Shown: piece after piece, positions 8,886-15,933 of the stretch
How positions within the stretch are numbered: position 1 is the first letter of the stretch
How the letters are laid out: each line of letters begins with the position of its first letter
Origin: an uncultured Moraxella sp.
GTDB lineage: Bacteria; Pseudomonadota; Gammaproteobacteria; Pseudomonadales; Moraxellaceae
Direction: 5' to 3'
Length of the DNA stretch: 64,000 nt
NCBI RefSeq assembly: GCF_945873075.1
Contig: NZ_CAMCBS010000005.1
Coordinates: 39,056 to 103,055 of the forward strand
Translations under genes and position numbers: made by a program
Notes under the pieces: model-generated
Database searches by the model: none
The model's input: the letters and a program-made list of their open reading frames with translations, nothing else
Told to the model about the DNA's origin: nothing

Positions 8886-9734
8886 TTAAAAAGGAATCCG
8901 CATGGCGGCAAAGTGCATCTTAACCCACACTTCGGTGAATACGCCAAGTCTGAGTAGCATCCAAAAGCCAAACGCAAAAATCGGTGTCGCTGACAATAGC
9001 GAATCAATACGATCAAGCACACCGCCATGACCCGGTAGGATGCTGCCAGAGTCCTTGATACCGGCACGGCGTTTGAGCATGGATTCAAACAAATCACCCA
9101 AGACACTTGCCGCCACTGTGATGGCAGATAGGATAAGAAATAAGAATAATGCCGTGCCTGACAGCTGTAGATAATTGCCGACAATGATGGCGACCACGCC
9201 TGCGGTCGCAAGACCACCAATCAGACCTTCGATGCTTTTGTTTGGTGAGACATTCGGCGCAAGCTTGCGTTTGCCAAATTTACGACCGACAAAATATGCC
9301 CCACTATCAGCACACCACACAAGCAAAAACACATACATCAGCCACCACGGTGACATCTGCCACAGTCCATACATGGCAGTGATGGCAGCGGTCAAAATCA
9401 CCACGCCCATATACGCCAATCGCTTGCCGTACCATTTTTCCTTAGCAGGATATTGTAGCACCCAAGCTGTCGCCATCGCCCAAATCGCAATCGACGCCGC
9501 CCACCAAAACGCCCAAGTCCACGGCACAAAGATGGCAATCATCGTCAAAAGCAGCACCGCTAAGACAAAGCGCGCTGGGTACTTGACCTTTGGCATGAGC
9601 TTCGTCCATTCATGGGCTGCAATCAGCACACCGATGGCAAGTAGTGGCACAACAAAAATCGGCATCGAACTTGCAAACAGTGCAAAGCCAACAATAATCA
9701 CCAATACAATTGCGGTTTTAATTCGTTGCCACAT
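8886..9734 (-). CDS. cdsA: Phosphatidate cytidylyltransferase CdsA
   Basis: CdsA makes CDP-diacylglycerol from phosphatidic acid and CTP, the branch point of phospholipid synthesis, in the inner membrane. The 282-residue protein has about eight hydrophobic segments and the full C-terminal family signature: KDSGSILPGHGGVLDRID, preceded by a KRR stretch. It sits 40 bp upstream of dxr and 38 bp downstream of uppS on the same strand. The ATG at 9734 has an AGGAC ribosome site. Confidence 0.96.
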   Translation of the reverse strand: MWQRIKTAIVLVIIVGFALFASSMPIFVVPLLAIGVLIAAHEWTKLMPKVKYPARFVLAVLLLTMIAIFVPWTWAFWWAASIAIWAMATAWVLQYPAKEKWYGKRLAYMGVVILTAAITAMYGLWQMSPWWLMYVFLLVWCADSGAYFVGRKFGKRKLAPNVSPNKSIEGLIGGLATAGVVAIIVGNYLQLSGTALFLFLILSAITVAASVLGDLFESMLKRRAGIKDSGSILPGHGGVLDRIDSLLSATPIFAFGFWMLLRLGVFTEVWVKMHFAAMRIPF

Positions 9735-9772
9735 AAGGTGTCCTATGGTGTCCTTAGGTTATAAATGAGTGC

Positions 9773-10525
9773 TTAGCGTGCTGTGTCAGCTTGCACTTGC
9801 TCACTGGTTTTGCCAAATCGCCTTTCACGATTGGCAAAGCTTGCCATCATCGTATCAAGCTCATCCACGCCAAACTCTGGCCACAGCGTCGGTGTAAAAA
9901 ACAGCTCGGCATAAGCGATTTGCCATAGCAAGAAGTTTGAGATACGATAATCCCCACCAGTGCGAATCAGCATATCTACAGCAGGTAAATCCGCCAATTG
10001 TAGCTTGCTTGCCAACGCATCTACCGTGATGTCATCAACGCTAAGCTTAGCATCTGCGACTTCTTGGGCAAGCATTTTGGCAGCATTGGCGATATCCCAT
10101 TGTCCGCCGTAGCTGATGGCAATTACCAAAGTCATCGCATCAAACTGCGCCGTCGTCGCTTCGGCATCCGCCATCAGCTGTGCCAACTCATCAGATAGCA
10201 AACTACGGTCACCGATGAAACGTAGGCGAATGCGATATTTATGCATACGGGGCATCTGCTCATGAATGGTCTGCTCAAGCAGACGCATCAACAGCTCAAC
10301 TTCTGCCTTAGGTCTAGCCCAGTTTTCGCTCGAAAAAGCAAACACCGTCAAGACCTGCACGCCACGAGCCAAGCAATGCTCGACAATCGGGTCAAGCGCA
10401 TCTTTACCCGCCACATGACCTGCACCTGTCGCAAGCTGATTGGCTTTACCATAGCGGTTATTACCATCCATGATGATGGCGATGTGCTGTGGGACGGTGG
10501 CAAGCGGTGCTAAGGGTGTGATCAT
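9773..10525 (-). CDS. uppS: Undecaprenyl diphosphate synthase UppS (cis-prenyltransferase)
   Basis: UppS extends farnesyl diphosphate with eight isopentenyl units to make the C55 carrier for peptidoglycan and polysaccharides. It is 250 residues, normal length. Visible landmarks are the catalytic aspartate in IIMDGN (Asp20), SSENW near residues 65-69, and RISNFLLWQIAYAELFF from residue 194. Two usually strict positions differ. The N-terminal motif, normally MDGNGRWAK, reads MDGNNRYGK. The C-terminal motif, normally GGEHRISNF, reads GGDYRISNF. The key Asp, Arg and Ser residues remain, so activity is expected. Confidence 0.93.
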   Translation of the reverse strand: MITPLAPLATVPQHIAIIMDGNNRYGKANQLATGAGHVAGKDALDPIVEHCLARGVQVLTVFAFSSENWARPKAEVELLMRLLEQTIHEQMPRMHKYRIRLRFIGDRSLLSDELAQLMADAEATTAQFDAMTLVIAISYGGQWDIANAAKMLAQEVADAKLSVDDITVDALASKLQLADLPAVDMLIRTGGDYRISNFLLWQIAYAELFFTPTLWPEFGVDELDTMMASFANRERRFGKTSEQVQADTAR

Positions 10526-10606
10526 GGTGTTTATACTTTTGTTAAATGACTATGACACAGGAAGAGCATCGCTCCGCCCATGTCAGTGTAGAATGACTTA
10601 AGTAAA

Positions 10607-11161
10607 TTATACTTCCATCAATTCGCTTTCTTTTTTCTCTAGACGGGTATCGATGGCAGCGATGAATTTATCGGTCAGCTTTTGGATGTCGTCAGCTGCA
10701 CGGCGTTCATCATCTTCAGAGATTTCTTTTTCTTTTAGCAAATCTTTGATGTCGCCTAACATATCACGGCGGATATTACGCACAGAGACACGCGCTTGCT
10801 CAGCATCGCCACGAGCGATTTTTTGCATATCACGGCGAGTCTCTTCGGTCAAAGCAGGCATCGGCACACGGATGACATCAGCAGTCATCGGGTTTAGACC
10901 CAAATCCGCTTCACGAATCGCCTTATCCACCGCTTGTACCATCGAGCGGTCAAATGGCTGCACCAGTAGCGTACGGCTGTCTTCGACATTGATGCTGGCT
11001 ACTTGGTTAAGTGGTGTCTCAGAGCCATAGTAGCTGACCATCACGCCTGATAGTACACCCGGATGAGCACGACCAGTACGCAATTTAGCAAACGCCCCTT
11101 CAAGCGCTTCTAGCGTCTTATTCATACGAGCTTCGCCGTCTTTTTTGATGTCATTAATCAT
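10607..11161 (-). CDS. frr: Ribosome recycling factor
   Basis: RRF splits post-termination ribosomes together with EF-G. The product is 184 residues, close to the family's 185. The three-helix-bundle domain shows the usual signatures [14 protein letters not shown] near the N-terminus and [25 protein letters not shown] near the C-terminus. The start has a strong AAGGAAAT ribosome site. It lies 80 bp from both pyrH and uppS, the usual arrangement. Confidence 0.97.
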   Translation of the reverse strand: MINDIKKDGEARMNKTLEALEGAFAKLRTGRAHPGVLSGVMVSYYGSETPLNQVASINVEDSRTLLVQPFDRSMVQAVDKAIREADLGLNPMTADVIRVPMPALTEETRRDMQKIARGDAEQARVSVRNIRRDMLGDIKDLLKEKEISEDDERRAADDIQKLTDKFIAAIDTRLEKKESELMEV

Positions 11162-11241
11162 ATCAATTTCCTTTCAAATTCTTAAAATCTACCAATCAAT
11201 CATCGCCATGATACCAAATCATCAGTATCATGGCTTATTTA

Positions 11242-11967
11242 TCAATGATAAACACGAGTGCCTTCAGCTTCGCCCATCACGACATTGAGTAGTGCATTTG
11301 GCTTATTCATATCGAACACTTGTAGCGGTACATTATGCTCACGGCATAGCGCAATGGCGGTCAAATCCATCACGCCAAGTTTCTTTTCAAGCACTTCATC
11401 AAAGCTTAGACTGTCGAATTTCACCGCATCATCATTGGTGGTTGGGTCTTTGTCATAGACGCCATCGACTTTGGTTGCTTTTAGGATTAGGCCTGCTTCG
11501 ATTTCGATACCACGCAAGCACGCTGCGGTATCGGTGGTAAAAAATGGATTGCCTGTACCTGCAACAAAGATACACACTTCGCCGTTATTGAGATGACGAA
11601 TCGCATCACGGCTAGAATATGACTCAACCACGGTATCAATGGCAATGGCTGACATCAGGCGAGTCTTGATGTTACGGCGAACCAGCGCATCACGCATGGC
11701 TAGACCATTCATCACAGTCGCAAGCATCCCCATTTGGTCGCCTGTAACACGGCCAACCAGACCTTCTTTTTGTAGTTGGCTACCACGATACAAGTTGCCA
11801 CCGCCGACGACGATACCGACTTGTACACCCAGACCACACAGATGAGCGATTGAAAGGCTCATTTGGTCAAGGATAGACGCATCAATACCCATGCCACGAC
11901 CACCTGCCAAGGCTTCGCCCGACAGTTTTAGTAGAATGCGAGAAAATTGTGGATTTTTATCAGACAT
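11242..11967 (-). CDS. pyrH: UMP kinase PyrH
   Basis: PyrH phosphorylates UMP to UDP in pyrimidine nucleotide synthesis, as a cytoplasmic hexamer of the amino-acid kinase fold. The product is 241 residues. [10 protein letters not shown] near the start, the VGGGNLYRG loop, the [12 protein letters not shown] segment and [13 protein letters not shown] are all family signatures. The ATG at 11967 is preceded by a G-rich ribosome site, so I prefer it to an in-frame ATG 39 bp upstream without one. It is the first gene of the long minus-strand cluster. Confidence 0.96.
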   Translation of the reverse strand: MSDKNPQFSRILLKLSGEALAGGRGMGIDASILDQMSLSIAHLCGLGVQVGIVVGGGNLYRGSQLQKEGLVGRVTGDQMGMLATVMNGLAMRDALVRRNIKTRLMSAIAIDTVVESYSSRDAIRHLNNGEVCIFVAGTGNPFFTTDTAACLRGIEIEAGLILKATKVDGVYDKDPTTNDDAVKFDSLSFDEVLEKKLGVMDLTAIALCREHNVPLQVFDMNKPNALLNVVMGEAEGTRVYH

Positions 11968-12101
11968 ATCGCCCCCAAAGCTTTCGTTAGGCTGATTTAA
12001 GCCCATAACAACTAGACAAATTGCCTAGATTTTAGCATAGTTGCCAATTTTTTGATATAGCTTTGACAAAAGATGTGCTTGTTTTGGTAAGTTTGTTCAG
12101 C

Positions 12102-12130
12102 AATAAGCCACCGACTTGCGATGGCTTATT
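12102..12130. other. Stem-loop between yjgR-like gene and pyrH
   Basis: AATAAGCCA (12102-12110) pairs perfectly with TGGCTTATT (12122-12130) around an 11-nt loop. There is no T-run on either side, so it is not a classic terminator. It lies just past the stop of the HerA-like gene and could act as a weak terminator or a 3' stabiliser. Confidence 0.5.
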
Positions 12131-12160
12131 GGGATAATTTGGGTCAGTGAGCCAAACCAA

Positions 12161-13696
12161 TTATTTTAATAAATTCTTAATCACGCCCATCAGACCACGA
12201 CTGATGGCTTGAGTGGCTTGTTTGTTAAGCTGACTGCCAAGCGCATCAGCGACATTGTAGGCTGTGCCTTGACCGGTTTTTTTGCGACCGCCGGTTAAGC
12301 CACCCAAAAAGCCTTCGAGCGCACTACTGCCTGCGGATTTTTCAGCGGATTGGTTGTTCGCTTGTTCGGCTTGAGCAGTTTGGGCAGTTTGCACTTGTTC
12401 AGCTTGTGCTTGTTCGGCTACTGCTTGCTCGTTCAATGCTTCATAAGCAGAATAATTATCAACCATATCTTTATAATAACGATACAAGACATCGCCTTGA
12501 TAATCTTGGTCACGCTCATCACTTGACAGCGGTGTCAGCTGTGATGATGGCGGTAGGATGTAGGCACGCTCAACCACCGTCGGCATCCCTTTTTCGTCCA
12601 AGAACGACACAAGTGCTTCACCCACACCAAGCTCGCTGATGACTTCGGCGACATTGAGCGACTCATTACTGCGGAAAGTCTCAGCGGCAGATTTGACTGC
12701 TTTTTGGTCTCGTGGGGTAAAGGCACGCAAGGCGTGTTGGATACGGTTACCAAGCTGACCCAGGATGGTATCAGGCAAATCCAGTGGATTTTGGGTGACA
12801 AAATACACGCCCACGCCTTTTGAGCGGATTAGGCGTACCACTTGCTCGATTTGCTTGGTCAAAGCAGGTGGCATATCGTCGAACAATAGATGCGCTTCAT
12901 CAAAGAACAGCACGAATTTTGGCTTATCCAAGTCGCCTACTTCGGGGAATGTCTCAAAAATCTCTGCCAAAAACCACAGCAAAAACGCCCCATACAAGCG
13001 TGGCGAACGCATCAGTTTCTCAGAATTTAGGATATTAATCACGCCCTTGCCGCCTTCGGTCTGCACCCAGTCTTCTAGGTTCAACGATGGCTCACCAAAA
13101 AACTCATTCGCCCCTTCGCTCTCAAGCTGTAACAGCTGACGCTGAATCGCCCCGATACTCGCTGCCGAGACATTGCCATACTGCACACGAAACTCAGAGG
13201 CATTATCCGCCACATACACCAGCATACTGCGTAAGTCTTTGAGATCCAGCAAATGCCAGCCACGATCATCAGCAACTTTGAACACTAGGTTCAATAGGCC
13301 TTCTTGGGTGTCATTAAGCCCCAATAGGCGTGCCAATAGCGTACTGCCAAGCTGTGAGATGGTCACACGCACAGGAATCCCCGTCTCGCCATACACATCC
13401 CAAAAACGCACCGGAAAGCCTGTCAAATACTCATCACCAAGCCCATATTCTGCCATACGCTCGCCAACTTTGCCGGTGGCTGTACCAGCTTTGGCGATAC
13501 CTGATAAGTCGCCTTTGACATCCGCCAAAAATACCGGCACACCCAGTCGGCTAAAGCTCTCAGCCATCTTGCGCAGGCTGATGGTCTTACCTGTACCTGT
13601 CGCCCCTGCGATCAAGCCGTGTCGGTTCGCCATCTTGGTATGGATACCTAGATCAGCACCTGTTGAGACGGTTTTTGCGAGTGTTAAAATCATCAT
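12161..13696 (-). CDS. HerA/YjgR-like ATPase (DUF853 family)
   Basis: The 511-residue protein belongs to the YjgR (DUF853) branch of HerA/FtsK-type P-loop ATPases. Walker A is GATGTGKT at residues 31-38 and a Walker B, FVLFFDEAHLLF, is mid-protein. LFVTQNP-like (YFVTQNPLDLP) and RIQHALRAFTPRDQ motifs follow. The cellular role of the family is unclear; DNA or protein translocation is inferred from the fold. Before a conserved C-terminus there is a low-complexity linker rich in Gln, Ala and Glu (about residues 425-465). The ATG at 13696 follows AAGGA. It is divergent from the gene at 13897, with a perfect palindrome between them. Confidence 0.88.
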   Translation of the reverse strand: MMILTLAKTVSTGADLGIHTKMANRHGLIAGATGTGKTISLRKMAESFSRLGVPVFLADVKGDLSGIAKAGTATGKVGERMAEYGLGDEYLTGFPVRFWDVYGETGIPVRVTISQLGSTLLARLLGLNDTQEGLLNLVFKVADDRGWHLLDLKDLRSMLVYVADNASEFRVQYGNVSAASIGAIQRQLLQLESEGANEFFGEPSLNLEDWVQTEGGKGVINILNSEKLMRSPRLYGAFLLWFLAEIFETFPEVGDLDKPKFVLFFDEAHLLFDDMPPALTKQIEQVVRLIRSKGVGVYFVTQNPLDLPDTILGQLGNRIQHALRAFTPRDQKAVKSAAETFRSNESLNVAEVISELGVGEALVSFLDEKGMPTVVERAYILPPSSQLTPLSSDERDQDYQGDVLYRYYKDMVDNYSAYEALNEQAVAEQAQAEQVQTAQTAQAEQANNQSAEKSAGSSALEGFLGGLTGGRKKTGQGTAYNVADALGSQLNKQATQAISRGLMGVIKNLLK

Positions 13697-13764
13697 TTTT
13701 CCTTAAAAAAGACCTATGAAATTGGCTCATTATACTGTGAATCCCCAATCAGTTTGCAGTGAAA

Positions 13765-13782
13765 TTTTGTAAATTTACAAAA
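13765..13782. promoter_or_regulatory. Perfect 18-bp palindrome, candidate operator
   Basis: TTTTGTAAATTTACAAAA is its own reverse complement. It lies in the 200-bp gap between divergent genes (starts at 13696 and 13897), a typical place for a dimeric regulator to bind. No regulator gene is adjacent. Two direct copies of TCATTTATCAA follow at about 13795-13829. Confidence 0.5.
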
Positions 13783-13896
13783 CAGCGCCGATGGTCATTT
13801 ATCAACTTTTGGTTTTCATTTATCAATTAAAATGATGACCAAGCTGATGTATCCGTTTTACAATGTCATCATCCATCAGAATATTTAGGACATATT

Positions 13897-14157
13897 ATGA
13901 AATCAAAACAAAACTTTGCATTCATTCCTGCTCGATTTGCGCACATTGCTTTTGCTTTTTATATGGCTAGTATCATGGCGTTTTTGATGTCGATTATTTT
14001 GGTGTGGATCAATACAGGGTTTGATGCAGGGTTTATGACTCGTGTGCTGCATTCTTATGTCATTTCGGTGCCGATTGCTGGCTGTTGTGTTATTATGGTG
14101 CGACCTTTGGTTCAAAAACTCATCAACATCACGGTCAAATCTGAAGATCCGCCGTGA
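13897..14157 (+). CDS. Small membrane protein, DUF2798 family
   Basis: The 86-residue protein has two predicted membrane segments (about 15-37 and 50-72) separated by a short loop. The pattern IPARFAHIAFAFYMASIMAFLMS and the later VISVPIAGCCVIMVRPLVQKL-type segment match DUF2798 proteins, whose function is unknown. The start has AGGA upstream. The next gene begins 13 bp after the stop, so the two are probably co-transcribed. Confidence 0.8.
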   Translation: MKSKQNFAFIPARFAHIAFAFYMASIMAFLMSIILVWINTGFDAGFMTRVLHSYVISVPIAGCCVIMVRPLVQKLINITVKSEDPP

Positions 14158-14170
14158 CATAGGATTGATT

Positions 14171-14719
14171 ATGAAAAAATTTCTCGGCGCCATTGTTGTC
14201 ATATTCATACTTGCCTTTGGTGGCTATTATCTCGCTTCACCCTATCTGACGCTGTATCAGCTCAAATCCGCCGTCGATGCCAAAGACACCGCCACGCTCA
14301 TCGATGCGGTGGATTTCCCCCAAGTCAAAAGCAGTGTCAAAGAACAACTCAAAACCAAAGTCGCCCAAGAAATCCCTGCGCTCGACACTGCCGATGATGG
14401 CGCACTACTGGGTGCAATGTTCGCCACTGCTATGGTGGATGGTGTCGTCGATGCCGTCATCACGCCAAAGGCTGTCGAGCTGATACTCGATGGCAAAGAT
14501 ATCGGCAAACAGCTTGCGCTCGGTGATGCCGCCACGCCACAGACAGACACGGCAGATACTGCCACCAGCCATGACTGGCAATATGACTTGGGCTATCAGT
14601 CGCTGGATCGCTTTGGCGTCACACTGACCAAAGACAATGGCAAGCCTGTCACCGTCATCATGGCACGAGATGGCTTATTTGATTGGAAAATTGTTGATGT
14701 GCAGTTGCCACTAGAATAA
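14171..14719 (+). CDS. DUF2939-like exported/membrane-anchored protein
   Basis: The 182-residue protein starts with MKKFLGAIVVIFILAFGGYYLASPY, a signal anchor or signal peptide. Next comes YLTLYQLKSAVDAKDTATLIDAVDFPQVKSSVKEQL, the pattern of DUF2939 proteins: a helix followed by a domain measuring distance along a D-x-P-x-V segment. The rest is probably periplasmic. The ATG at 14171 was chosen because it opens the signal sequence; the frame extends further upstream only through the end of the previous gene. Function unknown. Confidence 0.75.
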   Translation: MKKFLGAIVVIFILAFGGYYLASPYLTLYQLKSAVDAKDTATLIDAVDFPQVKSSVKEQLKTKVAQEIPALDTADDGALLGAMFATAMVDGVVDAVITPKAVELILDGKDIGKQLALGDAATPQTDTADTATSHDWQYDLGYQSLDRFGVTLTKDNGKPVTVIMARDGLFDWKIVDVQLPLE

Positions 14720-14807
14720 ACAGGACCGCTAAACAGCATCATTTAATTGCCCATTTTACCAAATTCTGATACATTATTTATCAACTAATTCTTATCATGG
14801 AAAATTT

Positions 14808-15878
14808 ATGAAACACCCCATCACTCATACCATGCGTCATTTATCATCCGCTCTGCTACTGACGGGCGGTATCTTATTTAGCCAAAATCTATGGGCATGC
14901 GAGCGACCAGTGGTATACGGATATGATTATGTGGATTGCCTATCTGAAGGATTGGCAGTGGTTAAGCGTGATGGTAAATACGGCTTCATTGATCAAATCG
15001 GCAAGGTGGTGATTCCGCTGAAGTATGATGACGCTTGGTCTTTTAGCGAGGGATTGGCAAAAGTTTCGCAAAATGACAAATACGGCTTCATTGATCAAAC
15101 CGGCAAGGTGGTAGCTCCGCTAAACTATGATTGGGCTTGGTCTTTTAGCGAAGGATTGGCAAGGGTTGAGCAAAATGGCAAAGTGGGATTTATTGATAAA
15201 GCTAGCAAGGTGGTAATTCCGCTAAACTATGATGATGCTTGGTATTTTAGCGAAGGATTGGCACAGGTTCGGCAAAATGGCAAATGGGGGTTTGTTGATA
15301 AAACCGGCCAGATAGTAATTCCGCTAAAATATGATTGGGCTTGGAATTTTAGCGAAGGATTAGCAAGTGTTTCACAAAATGGCAAATACGGATTTATTGA
15401 TAAAGCCGGTAAGGTGGTGATTCCGCTAAACTATGATTGGGCTTGGTATTTTAGCGAAGGATTGGCAAGCGTTAAGCAAAATAACAAATACGGATTTATT
15501 GATAACACTGGCAAGGTGGTGATTCCACTAAACTATGATTGGGTCGGGTCTTTTAGCGAAGGATTGGCAGCGGTTGAGCGTAATGGTAAATGGGGATTTA
15601 TTGATAACACTGGTAAGATAGTGATTCCATTTAAATATAATTCGGCTGAGTCTTTTAGCGATGGATTGGCAATGGTTAAGCATAATGACAAATTCGGATT
15701 TATTGATAAAACTGGCAAGGTAGTAATTCCACTACAATATGATGAAGCTTATTCTTTTGATAATGGTGTTGCGAGTGTTGTAGATTACTCCACTGGCGAA
15801 GCGTTTTATATTAATCAACAAGGTGAGCGCCTTAACTGGACGGGTAAACCCATCTTTATTGGCTATAATGATCAATAA
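14808..15878 (+). CDS. Secreted WG-repeat protein
   Basis: The 356-residue protein has a Sec signal peptide (about residues 1-30, ending NLWA before a Cys) and then a 34-residue WG-type repeat. One degenerate unit comes first. Seven clear units follow from residue 59, each with the pattern GFID..GKVVIPL.YD.A..FSEGLA.V..N.K, and a diverged eighth unit leads into the C-terminus. DNA of neighbouring units is very similar, which points to recent expansion. WG repeats form beta-rich propeller-like or solenoid structures, in known cases linked to binding. The substrate is unknown. An alternative start is Met9. The cysteine after the signal lacks a good lipobox. Confidence 0.88.
   Translation: MKHPITHTMRHLSSALLLTGGILFSQNLWACERPVVYGYDYVDCLSEGLAVVKRDGKYGFIDQIGKVVIPLKYDDAWSFSEGLAKVSQNDKYGFIDQTGKVVAPLNYDWAWSFSEGLARVEQNGKVGFIDKASKVVIPLNYDDAWYFSEGLAQVRQNGKWGFVDKTGQIVIPLKYDWAWNFSEGLASVSQNGKYGFIDKAGKVVIPLNYDWAWYFSEGLASVKQNNKYGFIDNTGKVVIPLNYDWVGSFSEGLAAVERNGKWGFIDNTGKIVIPFKYNSAESFSDGLAMVKHNDKFGFIDKTGKVVIPLQYDEAYSFDNGVASVVDYSTGEAFYINQQGERLNWTGKPIFIGYNDQ
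14982..15797 (+). repeat. Tandem 102-bp coding repeats (WG units)
   Basis: Eight in-frame units of 102 bp (34 codons) share long blocks such as TTTTAGCGAAGGATTGGCA. The last unit is diverged. Unit number could vary by recombination or slippage without breaking the frame. Confidence 0.85.
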
Positions 15879-15887
15879 TCACACAGC

Positions 15888-15921
15888 AAAACCACCTTGT
15901 ATAATCCAGACAAGGTGGTTT
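15888..15921. terminator. Bidirectional terminator between WG-repeat gene and M3 peptidase gene
   Basis: AAACCACCTTGT pairs with ACAAGGTGGTTT around a 9-nt loop (12-bp perfect stem). It lies between convergent genes, with short T-runs on both sides. Confidence 0.8.
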
Positions 15922-15933
15922 GGCTTAATTTAC

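Noticed and set aside
12102..12130. Calling the stem-loop near 12.1 kb a rho-independent terminator
   Set aside because: The stem is good, but neither side has a T-run.
14982..15797. Regular repeats considered as a CRISPR-like array
   Set aside because: The 102-bp units are in frame, encode WG repeats throughout and have no unique spacers.
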